In this document: piece by piece, positions 6,744-6,841 of the stretch | Layout: the number at the start of each line of letters is the position of its first letter | Numbering within the stretch: position 1 is the stretch's first letter | NCBI GenBank assembly: GCA_900768705.1 | Contig: CAAGEB010000109.1 | Location: forward strand, 1 to 6,841 | Direction: 5' to 3' | Length of the DNA stretch: 6,841 nucleotides | DNA from: Oscillospiraceae bacterium | GTDB taxonomy: Bacteria > Bacillota > Clostridia > Oscillospirales > Ruminococcaceae | Notes under the pieces: model-generated | The model's input: the letters and a program-made list of their open reading frames with translations, nothing else | Databases searched by the model: none | What the model was told of the DNA's origin: nothing | Made by a program: the position numbers and the translations under genes

Positions 6744-6841
6744 GGTTTGAACAGAGAAAATCGGCAGGGTGCGTCGGCTGCAAGGAAAGCCGACGAAGCA
6801 AGGCTGTATGCCTTGCGAGGAGGTTTGACGCAGCAGACGGC
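6726..6841. repeat. Left-hand part of a MITE-like inverted-repeat element (partial, cut by window end)
   Basis: This copy has the opposite end from the one at the window start, and the two share 51 identical bases (6791-6841 and 1-51). Joining 6726-6841 to 52-96 gives an element of about 161 bp with inverted repeats at both ends. Internal pairing is strong: CGTCGGCT (6772-6779) pairs with AGCCGACG (6788-6795) in an 8-bp stem, and GCAAGGC (6798-6804) pairs with GCCTTGC (6810-6816) across TGTAT. The two stems cannot be complete at once with much slack between them, since they lie only two bases apart, but both can form. Size, inverted ends, internal folding and lack of a transposase gene fit a MITE or similar non-autonomous repeat. 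A 39-codon frame from ATG 6725 is open to the window end; I do not call it a gene. Nothing here identifies the helper transposase family. Confidence 0.75.

Noticed and set aside
1..6841. A circular plasmid or phage genome, suggested by identical ends
   Set aside because: There are no replication, mobilisation or structural genes, only core chromosomal genes. The 51-base overlap lies inside a repeat-like element and is better explained by assembly.
1..6841. CRISPR array, tRNA, rRNA, toxin-antitoxin or defence genes
   Set aside because: No spaced repeat series, tRNA cloverleaf or matching gene was seen on either strand; almost all of the window is accounted for by four core genes and two repeat ends.

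Overview
The window is a compact, all-plus-strand housekeeping block: miaB (tRNA methylthiotransferase), a small YlbF/YmcA-family protein with a cysteine-rich tail, mutS and mutL (mismatch repair). The order miaB - ylbF/ymcA-like - mutS - mutL matches the Bacillus subtilis ymcB-ymcA-(cotE)-mutS-mutL region, with no cotE. Strong Shine-Dalgarno sites, an endonuclease-type MutL and the protein style (MiaB with a FGCQQN motif, MutL with DKHAAHER) point to a low-GC-lineage Firmicute, most likely an anaerobic clostridium of the Ruminococcus/Oscillospiraceae type. The genus call is recognition from memory, not a search.

Layout: 1-96 is the right part of a short repeated element. Bases 124-152 hold a good sigma-A-type promoter, followed by miaB (171-1568), a 57-base gap with a hairpin and a strong ribosome site, the ylbF-like gene (1626-2045), mutS (best start GTG 2079, end 4697), mutL (4715-6658), a 67-base non-coding gap with alternative hairpins, and from about 6726 to the end the left part of the same repeated element. 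Gaps are 15-57 bases and no convincing internal terminator was seen, so the four genes are probably one transcript. No clear terminator follows mutL, so the operon may continue beyond the window.

The genes link tRNA anticodon-loop modification (MiaB, an iron-sulphur enzyme), probably mRNA processing (YlbF/YmcA family, known in B. subtilis as iron-sulphur cofactors of RNase Y) and DNA mismatch repair (MutS recognises the mismatch, MutL nicks the strand). They look like ordinary core genes with intact catalytic motifs.

The least ordinary signal is at the edges. Bases 1-51 and 6791-6841 are identical. Joined across that overlap, they rebuild a roughly 161-bp element with imperfect terminal inverted repeats (17-base core, 15 of 17 matching) and three internal hairpins, which is MITE-like architecture. 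That both ends stop at matching places in the repeat suggests that this is a whole contig closed on a repeated element by the assembler, not a plasmid. I found no sign of a new defence, toxin or biosynthetic system.
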